Positions 8,016 to 14,985 of a DNA stretch of 31,231 nt are shown piece by piece. Source of the DNA: Patescibacteria group bacterium (GTDB lineage: Bacteria; Patescibacteriota; Microgenomatia; Daviesbacterales; UBA10151). Location: positions 1 through 31,231 of the forward strand of contig JAHIUE010000096.1 in the NCBI GenBank assembly GCA_018817205.1, given 5' to 3'. The notes beneath the pieces are model-generated. The model was not told where the DNA came from. It saw only the letters and a list, made by a program, of their open reading frames with translations, and made no database searches. How positions within the stretch are numbered: position 1 is the first letter of the stretch; each line of letters begins with the position of its first letter. The translations under genes were made by a program, and so were the position numbers.

Positions 8016-8864
8016 ATGTTTTCTACTCTTTCAAGCCGACTGCTATTGGGAATATATATATTTGTTATACTATCAATTCCCGTAGGAGCGTATCTGGTAT
8101 CCCAATCTCAAACTATTAAAAGCAGTGCCCAGGAACAAAAAACTACCAAACCTGTTGTTAAAATTACCCCGAAGCCTATAACTTCCCCATCCCAACAGCT
8201 TCTTGGCTTATCTCAAACTACTCTGGATTCTATGTCTACACCTACCCCTTCACCCTCGCCTACTACTTCAGAAGTAGCTACTTCATATGGTCCAACTTTA
8301 TCTTTAAGTGTTACCCTTGAGGGACGACCGCAAGACAATTATGCCACAAAATTATTTGTCGGAATTATTGAAGGACTTATATCAACCAATCCAAAATATC
8401 TATTAAGCTTCACCATTGATTTGCCTGCCTCAGGCCAATATTCAAATCTTTCTTTGGCAGGCTTAAACCCCGGATCAACTTACACGGTGCTCCTCAAAGG
8501 GTCTGCCCAGATAGCCACTTCTTTTGCCTTCACCATGTCTCCCTCGGTCACGAACCTTAATGACGGTCAATCTCTAAATTTACTGTCCGGAGATCTAAAT
8601 GAAGATAATGTGATAAATTCTGCCGATTATTCTATTGCCCAAAAAATAGCGGGGACAACCCCCGCTTCCCCTGGCTGGAACGAAAATGCTGATCTTAACA
8701 AGGACGGGATAATTAATGTTTTTGACTTGGGGCTTATTGCCAAAAACATAGACCAAATTGGCGCCTCCGGAGCCTGGACTTCACCGATTCCAATAACTGA
8801 CTCGCTGTCTGTAGGTTCACCGGAAGGTGCTATCGGCGGCTATTGGCTCTGGATACCTAAATAA
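8016..8864 (+). CDS. Secreted or membrane-anchored protein with dockerin-type calcium-binding domain
   Basis: 282 residues from ATG 8016: a hydrophobic N-terminal segment at about 8-29 (signal anchor or signal peptide), a Ser/Thr/Pro-rich linker (residues about 60-88), a beta-rich domain (about 93-175) and a dockerin type I-like module at about 192-245. The module has two EF-hand-like loops, GDLNEDNVINSADY and ADLNKDGIINVFDL, with Asp/Asn at the calcium positions. Dockerins bind cohesins on scaffolds or cell surfaces, but no cohesin is seen in this window. The C-terminus ends YWLWIPK with no LPxTG-type sorting signal. The partner, and whether it stays membrane-bound, are unknown. It sits between rplA and rplJ, breaking the usual ribosomal order. 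Confidence 0.75.
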   Translation: MFSTLSSRLLLGIYIFVILSIPVGAYLVSQSQTIKSSAQEQKTTKPVVKITPKPITSPSQQLLGLSQTTLDSMSTPTPSPSPTTSEVATSYGPTLSLSVTLEGRPQDNYATKLFVGIIEGLISTNPKYLLSFTIDLPASGQYSNLSLAGLNPGSTYTVLLKGSAQIATSFAFTMSPSVTNLNDGQSLNLLSGDLNEDNVINSADYSIAQKIAGTTPASPGWNENADLNKDGIINVFDLGLIAKNIDQIGASGAWTSPIPITDSLSVGSPEGAIGGYWLWIPK

Positions 8865-8870
8865 CGATCA

Positions 8871-8899
8871 TTGACAAAGACAGTACCATAAGTTAAAAT
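8871..8899 (+). promoter_or_regulatory. Promoter of rplJ-rplL
   Basis: TTGACA (8871-8876), a 17 bp spacer and TAAAAT (8894-8899): a near-consensus vegetative promoter. Transcription would start near 8906, just before the L10-type leader. Confidence 0.8.
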
Positions 8900-8909
8900 A
8901 CTTTTTGCT

Positions 8910-8978
8910 TAAGACAGTGAGCATCCATAAGTCTCACCGAGGCGGTTAACACTTCTCCTCGCTTAGGCGAGGTTTTTT
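8910..8978 (+). ncRNA. Ribosomal protein L10 leader (autoregulatory element)
   Basis: The leader contains AAGACAGTGAG (8911-8921) and CTCACCGAGG (8933-8942), the paired segments conserved in L10 leaders. In other bacteria this RNA is bound by the L10-L12 complex to control rplJ-rplL. It is followed by the terminator-like stem at 8957-8978. Known from the Rfam L10 leader family; identified here by eye. Confidence 0.75.
8957..8978 (+). terminator. Attenuator hairpin directly before rplJ ATG
   Basis: Perfect 6-bp stem CCTCGC / GCGAGG with loop TTAG, followed by six T and one A, then ATG at 8980. It fits a transcription attenuator controlled by the upstream L10 leader. The GAGG that might serve as a weak Shine-Dalgarno is inside the stem. 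Confidence 0.7.
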
Positions 8979-8979
8979 A

Positions 8980-9501
8980 ATGGCTAAAACAAGACAGCAA
9001 AAAGAAGAAACAGTTGCTAAATTAATCGAAAAAATCGGCCGGGCCAAGGCTGTGGTTTTTGCCGACTATAAAGGCTTAAGTATGAAACAATTGTCAGATT
9101 TACGGAATAAACTGCGCGATCAAAATGCCGAATTCACCATCACCAAAAACACATTATTACAACGCGCTCTACCAACTACCAACTACCAACTACCAACTGA
9201 TTTAGAAGGTCCAACTGCTACCCTTTTTGCTTATGATGATGAAATTTCCCCTATTAAAATCTTAGTCAAAGCATTAAAAGATGCAGGTTTAGGCAAAGTA
9301 AAAACAGGATTTTGGGGTAATTTAACCCTGGATGAGGCAAAAATACTGCAGCTGGCTATCCTTCCCACTAAAGACGAACTTCGTGCCAAAACAGTAGGAG
9401 TATTGGTTGCACCCCTACAAGATATGATTTCAGTACTGTCAGGCAATTTAAGAAATTTGGTGTATGCATTAAATCAGATAAGCGCGTTACCTAATCGGTA
9501 A
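8980..9501 (+). CDS. rplJ: 50S ribosomal protein L10
   Basis: Base of the ribosomal stalk, holding the L7/L12 dimers. 173 residues: the N-terminal rRNA-binding domain (KEETVAKLIEKIGRAKAVVFADYKGLS, then LRNKLRDQNAEFTITKNTLLQRAL) and a C-terminal helix (LRNLVYALNQIS) for L12 binding. At residues 65-73 (PTTNYQLPT) the reading frame runs through four perfect copies of a 7-nt repeat, which falls in the loop between two structural elements and appears to be an insertion. Transcribed from its own promoter with an L10 leader. The gap to rplL is 28 bp. Confidence 0.97.
   Translation: MAKTRQQKEETVAKLIEKIGRAKAVVFADYKGLSMKQLSDLRNKLRDQNAEFTITKNTLLQRALPTTNYQLPTDLEGPTATLFAYDDEISPIKILVKALKDAGLGKVKTGFWGNLTLDEAKILQLAILPTKDELRAKTVGVLVAPLQDMISVLSGNLRNLVYALNQISALPNR
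9171..9198. repeat. Four perfect ACCAACT heptamers inside rplJ
   Basis: ACCAACT repeated four times without change, in frame in rplJ. Three heptamers make seven codons, so the insertion keeps frame only because surrounding bases compensate for the extra one. Related TACCAAC-type units occur at 30650-30677. Confidence 0.95.
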
Positions 9502-9529
9502 AAAAATAGCGAAAGGGGGTGTTTAAAAT

Positions 9530-9982
9530 ATGGCAGACGATCAAAATATTGCTGATCAAACAACTGAAGAGCCTAAAAAGGCTTCAAAAGCAGTTTCAGC
9601 CAATTTGGAGAAAATCATTGAACAAATTGAAAAATTATCTGTTTTAGAACTGGCAGATTTGGTTCACGCTTTAGAAGATAGGTTTGGAGTATCAGCATCC
9701 CCGCCAGTTGGCGGGGTTGCAGCCGCAGCAGGTGGCGCAGCCGCAGCAGGAGAACCGGTAGAGGAAAAGACAACTTTCAATGTAATATTATCAGGCGCAG
9801 GGGCAAATAAAATTGCAGTCATTAAAGCTGTCAGGGAACTTGTTCAAACTTTAGGTCTTAAAGAAGCTAAAGATTTGGTAGAAGCTGCTCCAAAACCGGT
9901 GCTTGAAAGCGTTAATAAGCAAACCGCAGAGGAAGCTAAAACTAAATTAACAGCCGCAGGCGCAACTGTAGAATTGCAATAA
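9530..9982 (+). CDS. rplL: 50S ribosomal protein L7/L12
   Basis: Stalk protein that recruits translational GTPases. 150 residues, about 25 longer than typical: an N-terminal charged extension (1-22), the dimerisation domain (LEKIIEQIEKLSVLELADLVHALEDRFGVS), an Ala/Gly hinge and the conserved C-terminal domain (FNVILSGAGANKIAVIKAVRELVQTLGLKEAKDLVEAAPKPV). A GC palindrome (9699-9716) encodes the start of the hinge. This is the one gene in the window with a clear Shine-Dalgarno sequence (AAAGGGGG, about 11 nt before ATG). Confidence 0.97.
   Translation: MADDQNIADQTTEEPKKASKAVSANLEKIIEQIEKLSVLELADLVHALEDRFGVSASPPVGGVAAAAGGAAAAGEPVEEKTTFNVILSGAGANKIAVIKAVRELVQTLGLKEAKDLVEAAPKPVLESVNKQTAEEAKTKLTAAGATVELQ
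9699..9716. repeat. GC palindrome in the rplL hinge
   Basis: Perfect CCCCGCC-AGTT-GGCGGGG, in frame. Similar GC palindromes lie at 2464-2476 and 30687-30703, also within genes; they resemble each other in style rather than in exact sequence. Confidence 0.7.
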
Positions 9983-9992
9983 AAGTGCTCTC

Positions 9993-10022
9993 TTGACACT
10001 ATCTGTTTTGTTGTGATATACA
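9993..10022 (+). promoter_or_regulatory. Promoter of the small HTH gene
   Basis: TTGACA (9993-9998), an 18 bp spacer and an extended -10 TGA-TATACA (hexamer 10017-10022). It lies 11 bp after the rplL stop, so the HTH gene has its own start site. The leader that follows is the heptamer pair at 10029-10099. Confidence 0.75.
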
Positions 10023-10028
10023 ATGATT

Positions 10029-10099
10029 AGTTCAGAGTTATTAGTTCATGGTTCATAGAAAAATACTACGAACTCATAACTACGAACTCATAACTAACT
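10029..10099. repeat. Heptamer array pair (AGTTCAT / CTACGAA-CTCATAA) before the HTH gene
   Basis: Left units AGTTCAG, AGTTATT, AGTTCAT, GGTTCAT (10029-10056). Right units CTACGAA, CTCATAA, CTACGAA, CTCATAA, then CTAACTA (10066-10099 region). Opposite-sense arms with a short A-rich loop, ending at the ATG of the HTH gene. It fills the leader of this transcript and could fold on the RNA. Confidence 0.85.
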
Positions 10100-10336
10100 A
10101 TGGCAGACAAATTATCACTTGAAAATCTTCCCGATCTTTTAACAGTTAAGGAAGTAGCAGAGATCTTACGTGTTTCTACTTTAACTATCAAACGCTGGGG
10201 GAAAAGAGGAAAACTGCCGGCAATTAGAATTAATTCGCGAGGCGATAGAAGATATAAGAAGGAAGCCGTGCTATGGCTTCTTGGTATTACACAGAAATCC
10301 ACATCAGGCGAATCAACCTCGCCAACTTCATATTAG
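10100..10336 (+). CDS. Small MerR/excisionase-like helix-turn-helix protein
   Basis: 78-residue probable DNA-binding protein. Residues 13-57 (LLTVKEVAEILRVSTLTIKRWGKRGKLPAIRINSRGDRRYKKEAVLWLL) form a winged HTH of the type used by MerR regulators, excisionases and small 'helix-turn-helix domain' regulators. The Ser/Thr-rich tail (QKSTSGESTSPTSY) is probably disordered. There is no integrase or phage gene nearby, so an excisionase role is unlikely; a local transcription regulator is more plausible. Its own promoter and the hairpin array in its leader suggest control of its expression. A related HTH starts the surface protein at 30060. Confidence 0.8.
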   Translation: MADKLSLENLPDLLTVKEVAEILRVSTLTIKRWGKRGKLPAIRINSRGDRRYKKEAVLWLLGITQKSTSGESTSPTSY

Positions 10337-10392
10337 CAATCATACTCAATAATCTGCTAGTTGGGGTAAATTATGTTGTCTCGATAAGAAAA

Positions 10393-10899
10393 TCATTCCA
10401 TTGCTACTTGAGGATGAACGAGGTAAGTTGAATTTTGTTCAAAGACAACTTCACCCTTTTTTTCCGCCACATAATAAGCCAGACCTTTCTTTTCTACGAT
10501 TGGTTTCCTGTCCAGAAATTTTTCATCCAAAAGGCTATTCCGTAAAACTACCAGGAAACTACTTCCTGTATTAACAAGACACATCGCCCAACCGGCAGGT
10601 ACTATTGCATACTTTCCTGAAGAAAGTACCACTACTTTAAACTCTTTCGCCTCATCAGATTCATCATTTCTTTGCATAAGTAAAATGCCGCTGCCGTATA
10701 GACACTGATAAGTTTGCATACCTGGATAAGAACAAAAATATCCCTCTGTCTTGTTAAACTCTACCCCATTTTTCCCGGAAGTAACCACAAATATAACCTG
10801 TTTTGGACTTTCTATCAAATAATAAGGGTTTTTTACCACACTACTTTTCTTATCCATCAAAACCGGTTTTAAGTCTTTGTTCGTTTTTGCAATAATCAT
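10393..10899 (-). CDS. Cupin-like protein related to archaeal-type glucose-6-phosphate isomerase
   Basis: 168 residues with a probable double-stranded beta-helix. The segment GKYAIVPAGWAMCLVNTGSSFLVVL (residues 95-119) aligns with the second cupin motif of archaeal-type phosphoglucose isomerases (PPGWAHRTVNTG), but the metal-binding His is replaced by Met, and no clear HxH pair is seen in the first motif region (QTYQCLYGSGILLMQ). It may have lost metal-dependent isomerase activity and act as a sugar-binding or structural cupin. Its ATG overlaps the WecG-like stop by 4 bp, so it is the last gene of the GT4-WecG-cupin operon. The function assignment is weak. Confidence 0.5.
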   Translation of the reverse strand: MIIAKTNKDLKPVLMDKKSSVVKNPYYLIESPKQVIFVVTSGKNGVEFNKTEGYFCSYPGMQTYQCLYGSGILLMQRNDESDEAKEFKVVVLSSGKYAIVPAGWAMCLVNTGSSFLVVLRNSLLDEKFLDRKPIVEKKGLAYYVAEKKGEVVFEQNSTYLVHPQVAME

Positions 10900-11600
10900 T
10901 GCTTCCCCTTAAATACAGTTAACCACAAATATCTACATAAAGCCAGTTGTCTTTTGATTCTCCAAGGCTGCAATATAAGCCTAAATAGCCATTCAAAACC
11001 TAAATCTCTCATCAGTCTAGGTGCGCGAGGTACATTGCCAGATAGATAATCAAAAGCCCCTCCCACACCCATAGCCAACTTAACGGGAATTGTTTGTAAA
11101 TTATTGACAATCCATTTCTCTTGCTTAATATGACCAAAAGCGACAAGGAGAATATCGCAAGGAGGAATCGCGATACTATCTTTCGTTTTCCCTTCTTTAT
11201 CCACTTCGCCTCCTCCTAAAGCCATTGCCACTTTCAATCCCGGGTACTTTTTTTGTAAGCACTCTGCGCATTCTTTTGCTACTTCATCTCTCCCTCCTAA
11301 AAAGCCTGTTGTAAGGCCTTTTTCTGCTGAAAGATTTACTAATTTTTCCATAAAATCAGTACCCGAAAAGGTATTTTTTACTTTTCCGGCAAGTTTTAAC
11401 CCCACCCCATCAGGAATAGATAAATCCGCATCATTCAATATCTTTCTGAATAGATTATCTTTTTGAGCAGCAATTATAAATTCCGGGTTAGGGGTAACAA
11501 TATAATGTTTACCAGGATTACAAATCCACTTTTCGACAACTGCCAAAGCTTCGTCAATAGTAATATCATTAACTTTTACTCCCAGCACATCTTTCTTCAT
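10896..11600 (-). CDS. WecG/TagA/CpsF-family glycosyltransferase
   Basis: Membrane-associated transferase that adds an N-acetylmannosamine-type sugar (or similar) to a lipid-linked acceptor in teichoic-acid or polysaccharide synthesis. Conserved motifs: VTPNPEFI near the N-terminus, IPDGVGLKLAG, GFLGGRDEVA, and GVGGAFDYLSGNVPRAPRLMRDLGFEWLFRL in the C-terminal part. 234 residues from ATG 11600. An upstream in-frame ATG at 11645 lies in the coding region of the GT4 gene; 11600 is preferred because it gives an ATGA overlap with the GT4 stop. The 3' end overlaps the cupin gene by 4 bp. The exact sugar is unknown. Confidence 0.9.
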   Translation of the reverse strand: MKKDVLGVKVNDITIDEALAVVEKWICNPGKHYIVTPNPEFIIAAQKDNLFRKILNDADLSIPDGVGLKLAGKVKNTFSGTDFMEKLVNLSAEKGLTTGFLGGRDEVAKECAECLQKKYPGLKVAMALGGGEVDKEGKTKDSIAIPPCDILLVAFGHIKQEKWIVNNLQTIPVKLAMGVGGAFDYLSGNVPRAPRLMRDLGFEWLFRLILQPWRIKRQLALCRYLWLTVFKGKQ

Positions 11601-12685
11601 GAGTTCTGTAAAACTTTTAAGGTTTCTGTTGCGCACTTCTCCCAACTAAACCTCTTGATATTTTCAAATCCTGCTTTGACCATCTTTACCCTTTCCCCTT
11701 TCCGCTTTACCCTTTCCATACCTTTAACTATATCATCAATATTGTATGGGTTTATATAAGTCGCCCCTTTGCCTGCCACCTCCGGCATACTGGATGCATT
11801 GGAAGTTAGAACCGGACAGCCACAAGCCTGGGCCTCAAGAATCGGTAAGCCAAATCCTTCAAAAAGAGAAGGAAAAAGTAATGCTATGGCACCGGAATAC
11901 AAAGTCGGCAAATTCCTCTCCGGCACATAACCTAAAAACTTTATCTTGGCTTCTATCCCCAGTTTCTTCGGTAAGGCATAAATTTCATCACTCATCCAGC
12001 CTTTTTGCCCAACAATAACCAGTCTGAAAGCTGATAGCTGACGACTGAAAGCTATTATCAATCTTTCCAGATTTTTCCTAGGTTGCACTGTCCCCACAAA
12101 TAGAAAATAGGTATTCGGGCTTAATCCATAAAGCCTCAAACTATTAATTAATACATCATTCCTGACTGGTTTAAATAATTGCTTGTCGTATCCTTCGTAA
12201 ACTACCTCTATCTTTTTAACCTCCAAGCCGATTCTTTTCACCAAATCCTCTTTTGTAGCATACGAGACGGCAATAATCTTGCTTGCAGTCTTAAGTTGAA
12301 TTTTTTGCATGAAACCTAAATATAGCCTTTGTTTAAGTTGATGCATGGAAGACAAATATTCTGAGCCTAAATCGTGCACAGTGATAAAAGTTTTCAGCCC
12401 TGGCTTACGGATAACTGGCAGAGTGTGTGCCGGAACAAACAAAACATCTAATTTATCCATAAAAGTCTGTATGGCCAACCCACCTTGAGTCCAAAATCCT
12501 GGCCAATTTATTTGCTTAAAAATGAAATTGTCTGGAAATTTCTCTTTTTGGGAAACTCTTGTATAAACGATGTATTTATTAACCGGATCTATTTTTGCCA
12601 GGACTTTAAGTAATTGATAAGAATAATTTTCTGTGCCGGTGCGGTCTCTGCTGAATGCCCTTGATGCATCAAAACCAATAAACAT
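11597..12685 (-). CDS. GT4-family glycosyltransferase (group 1)
   Basis: Retaining glycosyltransferase with a GT-B fold, acting at the inner membrane face. 362 residues: the N-terminal acceptor half includes HDLGSEYLSS, and the C-terminal donor half includes FVGTVQPRKNLERLI (R203/K204 phosphate binding) and the EX7E motif EGFGLPILE (E276-E284). Two stretches are encoded by heptamer arrays: FSRQLSAFR (about 213-221) and the basic MERVKRKGERVKMV stretch near residue 330. They sit in surface loops and look like tolerated insertions. First gene of a three-gene operon with WecG-like and cupin genes by 4-bp overlaps. Likely in surface polysaccharide or lipid-glycan synthesis. Confidence 0.92.
   Translation of the reverse strand: MFIGFDASRAFSRDRTGTENYSYQLLKVLAKIDPVNKYIVYTRVSQKEKFPDNFIFKQINWPGFWTQGGLAIQTFMDKLDVLFVPAHTLPVIRKPGLKTFITVHDLGSEYLSSMHQLKQRLYLGFMQKIQLKTASKIIAVSYATKEDLVKRIGLEVKKIEVVYEGYDKQLFKPVRNDVLINSLRLYGLSPNTYFLFVGTVQPRKNLERLIIAFSRQLSAFRLVIVGQKGWMSDEIYALPKKLGIEAKIKFLGYVPERNLPTLYSGAIALLFPSLFEGFGLPILEAQACGCPVLTSNASSMPEVAGKGATYINPYNIDDIVKGMERVKRKGERVKMVKAGFENIKRFSWEKCATETLKVLQNS
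11684..11718. repeat. Heptamer array (CTTTNCN) inside the GT4 gene
   Basis: Five units in phase: CTTTACC, CTTTCCC, CTTTCCG, CTTTACC, CTTTCCA. On the coding strand they make a Lys/Arg/Glu-rich stretch near the C-terminus. The unit is the same type as the array at 5761-5832. Confidence 0.9.
12024..12051. repeat. Heptamer array (CTGANNN) inside the GT4 gene
   Basis: CTGAAAG, CTGATAG, CTGACGA, CTGAAAG in phase. The same unit type occurs at 1346, 21419 and 23651. In frame, encoding part of FSRQLSAFR in the donor-domain hinge. Confidence 0.9.
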
Positions 12686-12690
12686 ATCAG

Positions 12691-12769
12691 TATATTGTAT
12701 AACGTATAGAGTATAATGGGTATTTGCGCTTTCCCTTTATACACTATACATAATACCTTATACTATCTT
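12691..12769. repeat. Heptamer array pair (TATANNN / NNNTATA) between GT4 and mreB
   Basis: Left arm TATATTG, TATAACG, TATAGAG, TATAATG (12691-12718). Right arm CTTTATA, CACTATA, CATAATA, CCTTATA, CTATCTT (12735-12769). The arms are near complementary. The last right unit contains the mreB stop codon (12763). The array lies in the gap between mreB and the GT4 start. Confidence 0.88.
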
Positions 12770-13779
12770 TTGGATACTGACCTTTTGTATAGATCCAGGT
12801 TTTCTAAAGCTATTCCTGTGCCTAATGCAACACAAAGAAGGGGATTTTCAGCAAGAGCCGCAGGAACGCCTAAAGTTTCTGTAAAATACTTATCCATATT
12901 CCTTACGAGCGATGTTCCACCACTCATTACAATACCCTTATCAATAATGTCTGACGCCAGTTCGGGCGGAATTTGTTCCAAAACACCTTTGGCAGCAGAA
13001 ACAATCTTTTTGATAATATCGGAACTTGCCTCTGTCACTTCCTCTGATGAGATTTCTACAGCTCGAGGCAAACCTGTGAATGCATCCCTCCCCCGAATTT
13101 CCATTTTTTGAGATTCGGAAGATTTTAAAGGTATGGCAGAACCTATTTTAATCTTGACATCCTCGGCCATTCTCTCCCCGATTATTAAATTATATTTTTT
13201 ACGGACAAAACTTTGTATAGCTTCGTCAATTTTATTGCCTCCGACTCTTACAGATGAATGCACTACCACCCCTCCCAGACAAATAACAGCCGCCTCGGTC
13301 GTCCCTCCACCAATGTCAACTATCATATTACCGGAAGGATTGGCGATTGGAACTTTAGCGCCAATTGCCGCAGCCAATGGTTCATCAATCAGAAAGGCTG
13401 TTTTTGCCCCGGCAGAAAGGGTAGCATCTAAAATTGCCCTTTTTTCAACAGATGTTACTCCGGCAGGCGCACAAACCATCACCTCCGGTTTAAAAAGTCT
13501 GCTTGGACCGCAAACTTTATCCAAAAAATAGCGGATCATTGCTTCCGTAATCACAAAATCCGCAATTACTCCATCCCTCATTGGGCGGGAGGCAGTAATA
13601 TTGCCGGGAGTTCTACCTAACATTTCTTTAGCTTCATTCCCAACAGCCAAAACTCTATTGTCGTCAGTAGTGACTGCCACAACCGTCGGTTCATCTAAGA
13701 CAATGCCTGTACCAGCAAGATATACCAGAGAATTAGCGGTTCCAAGATCAATACCAACTCTTTTACTGAAGTTAAACAT
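12763..13779 (-). CDS. mreB: Rod shape-determining protein MreB
   Basis: Bacterial actin that guides side-wall peptidoglycan synthesis from the cytoplasmic membrane face. 338 residues, normal length (about 335-345). ATPase signatures: GIDLGTANSLVYL (phosphate 1, residues 9-21), DIGGGTTEAAVICLGG (phosphate 2), and MSGGTSLVRNMDKY in the adenosine region. The N-terminal FNFSKRVGIDLG segment is typical. mreC, mreD and rodA are not in the window. It follows a PEGA/propeller membrane protein and a sortase on the same strand, an envelope-related set. The stop lies within a heptamer unit. Confidence 0.97.
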   Translation of the reverse strand: MFNFSKRVGIDLGTANSLVYLAGTGIVLDEPTVVAVTTDDNRVLAVGNEAKEMLGRTPGNITASRPMRDGVIADFVITEAMIRYFLDKVCGPSRLFKPEVMVCAPAGVTSVEKRAILDATLSAGAKTAFLIDEPLAAAIGAKVPIANPSGNMIVDIGGGTTEAAVICLGGVVVHSSVRVGGNKIDEAIQSFVRKKYNLIIGERMAEDVKIKIGSAIPLKSSESQKMEIRGRDAFTGLPRAVEISSEEVTEASSDIIKKIVSAAKGVLEQIPPELASDIIDKGIVMSGGTSLVRNMDKYFTETLGVPAALAENPLLCVALGTGIALENLDLYKRSVSKR

Positions 13780-13843
13780 GGGGTCATTCTACCAACAGAA
13801 AAACCTGATCACAAGATACACTAAATAGATCAAATGAGTTCAA

Positions 13844-14959
13844 TTATTTGAGGCTTATACCATAAAGGTTAGGTTCTGAAGCTGTTGGTGTTGGAAACGA
13901 ACTAATAACAACAAGCCTGGACGAATCCGGCCAAGGAAAAACAAAATTATCTTTAAAAATCCCCGCATATATAATTGCTTTATTCGTACCATCAAAATCC
14001 ACCACCGATATTGTTTTATCTTCAACCAGAATAATATGTCTGGAATCAGGCATCCAAATATGAGAATTTGCTTGCGGTAAGCCATATTCTTTTTTATCCT
14101 CCAGATTATAGACTTTAAGTTTGTTTTCATCTTGGCCTGCCATAAATTTAGTCTCATCAGGAGACCAACGCATAAATGCAGATGAGGAGGCTATTTGACG
14201 CAAGGCTTTATCTTCTACAGCCAATACTCTTGTTTCCTCTTTTGCCGCAATATCTTCTTCCCAAGATTTTAAGGTGGCTGGAAGCAGCGGCGTAATATCC
14301 CTGGGATCGGAGTTTAATCTGTCGGATTCCAAAAGGTAATTATTGCCACCTATTTCGGCCAAAACTTGCTTGGAATCTGCAGACCATTTTAATGCCGCTT
14401 TGGAAAAATCTATTGAGGTAGCTGTCTGGACAATTTGATGGGGTTCGGATGAAGATCTAACAAAAGAGATTGGTTGGTTTTTTGTATATGTCCAGACCCA
14501 AATCCCTGCTTTTTTGATAGTTTTACCAGAAGAATCTGAAGCAGGCACAATATAAGCCAACTTTCCTCCATCAGGACTTAAAACAGGATTTGTTACCCCT
14601 GTAAAAGTCAGAGGGTAAATGGCCGGAATAGCCGGATACAGCGTTACCTTTACTTCTGTTACCAAACCCTCTTTAATCTCTATTTGTTTCTCCCAAGGAA
14701 TTAAACCTTCTTTCACAATCCTGATTGCGTATTTTTTGGGTGTTAAAGAACTAATAGTGGTATTTGTGGCAGTGGTAAGATGTCCGTCAATGTAAACCGA
14801 AGCAGCGTCAGGCTCGGAAGAAATATTTAAAATACCTGTTCCTACAATCCTTTTTTCTGCGGGGGAAAAAGTATAACCTTTGGCAAAAAATATGGCAATA
14901 CCTGCAGCCACAGCAATTACCACAAGAGTAAGCATGGTTAAGAGAAATCTTTTGGACAT
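13844..14959 (-). CDS. Membrane-anchored PEGA-domain and beta-propeller protein
   Basis: 371 residues: a signal anchor at about 5-26, a PEGA domain at about 40-110 (GILNISSEPDAASVYIDGHLTTATNTTISSLTPKKYAIRIVKEG), then a TolB/WD40-like propeller with repeating blade motifs (NPVLSPDGGKLAYIVP, ALKWSADSKQVLAEIGG, FMRWSPDETKFMAGQ, HIWMPDSRHIILVED). PEGA domains occur in surface proteins of Gram-positive-type and CPR bacteria. The protein probably faces outside and may bind a partner or cell-wall polymer; the function is unknown. It follows the sortase gene by 26 bp, so they are likely co-transcribed. Confidence 0.85.
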   Translation of the reverse strand: MSKRFLLTMLTLVVIAVAAGIAIFFAKGYTFSPAEKRIVGTGILNISSEPDAASVYIDGHLTTATNTTISSLTPKKYAIRIVKEGLIPWEKQIEIKEGLVTEVKVTLYPAIPAIYPLTFTGVTNPVLSPDGGKLAYIVPASDSSGKTIKKAGIWVWTYTKNQPISFVRSSSEPHQIVQTATSIDFSKAALKWSADSKQVLAEIGGNNYLLESDRLNSDPRDITPLLPATLKSWEEDIAAKEETRVLAVEDKALRQIASSSAFMRWSPDETKFMAGQDENKLKVYNLEDKKEYGLPQANSHIWMPDSRHIILVEDKTISVVDFDGTNKAIIYAGIFKDNFVFPWPDSSRLVVISSFPTPTASEPNLYGISLK

Positions 14960-14985
14960 ATTTATTATTTATATTAACATTTTAA

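Noticed and set aside
11601..11645. Upstream ATG for the WecG/TagA-like gene
   Set aside because: It lies within the GT4 coding region; ATG 11600 gives the ATGA coupling seen throughout this block and starts close to the family's conserved N-terminus.
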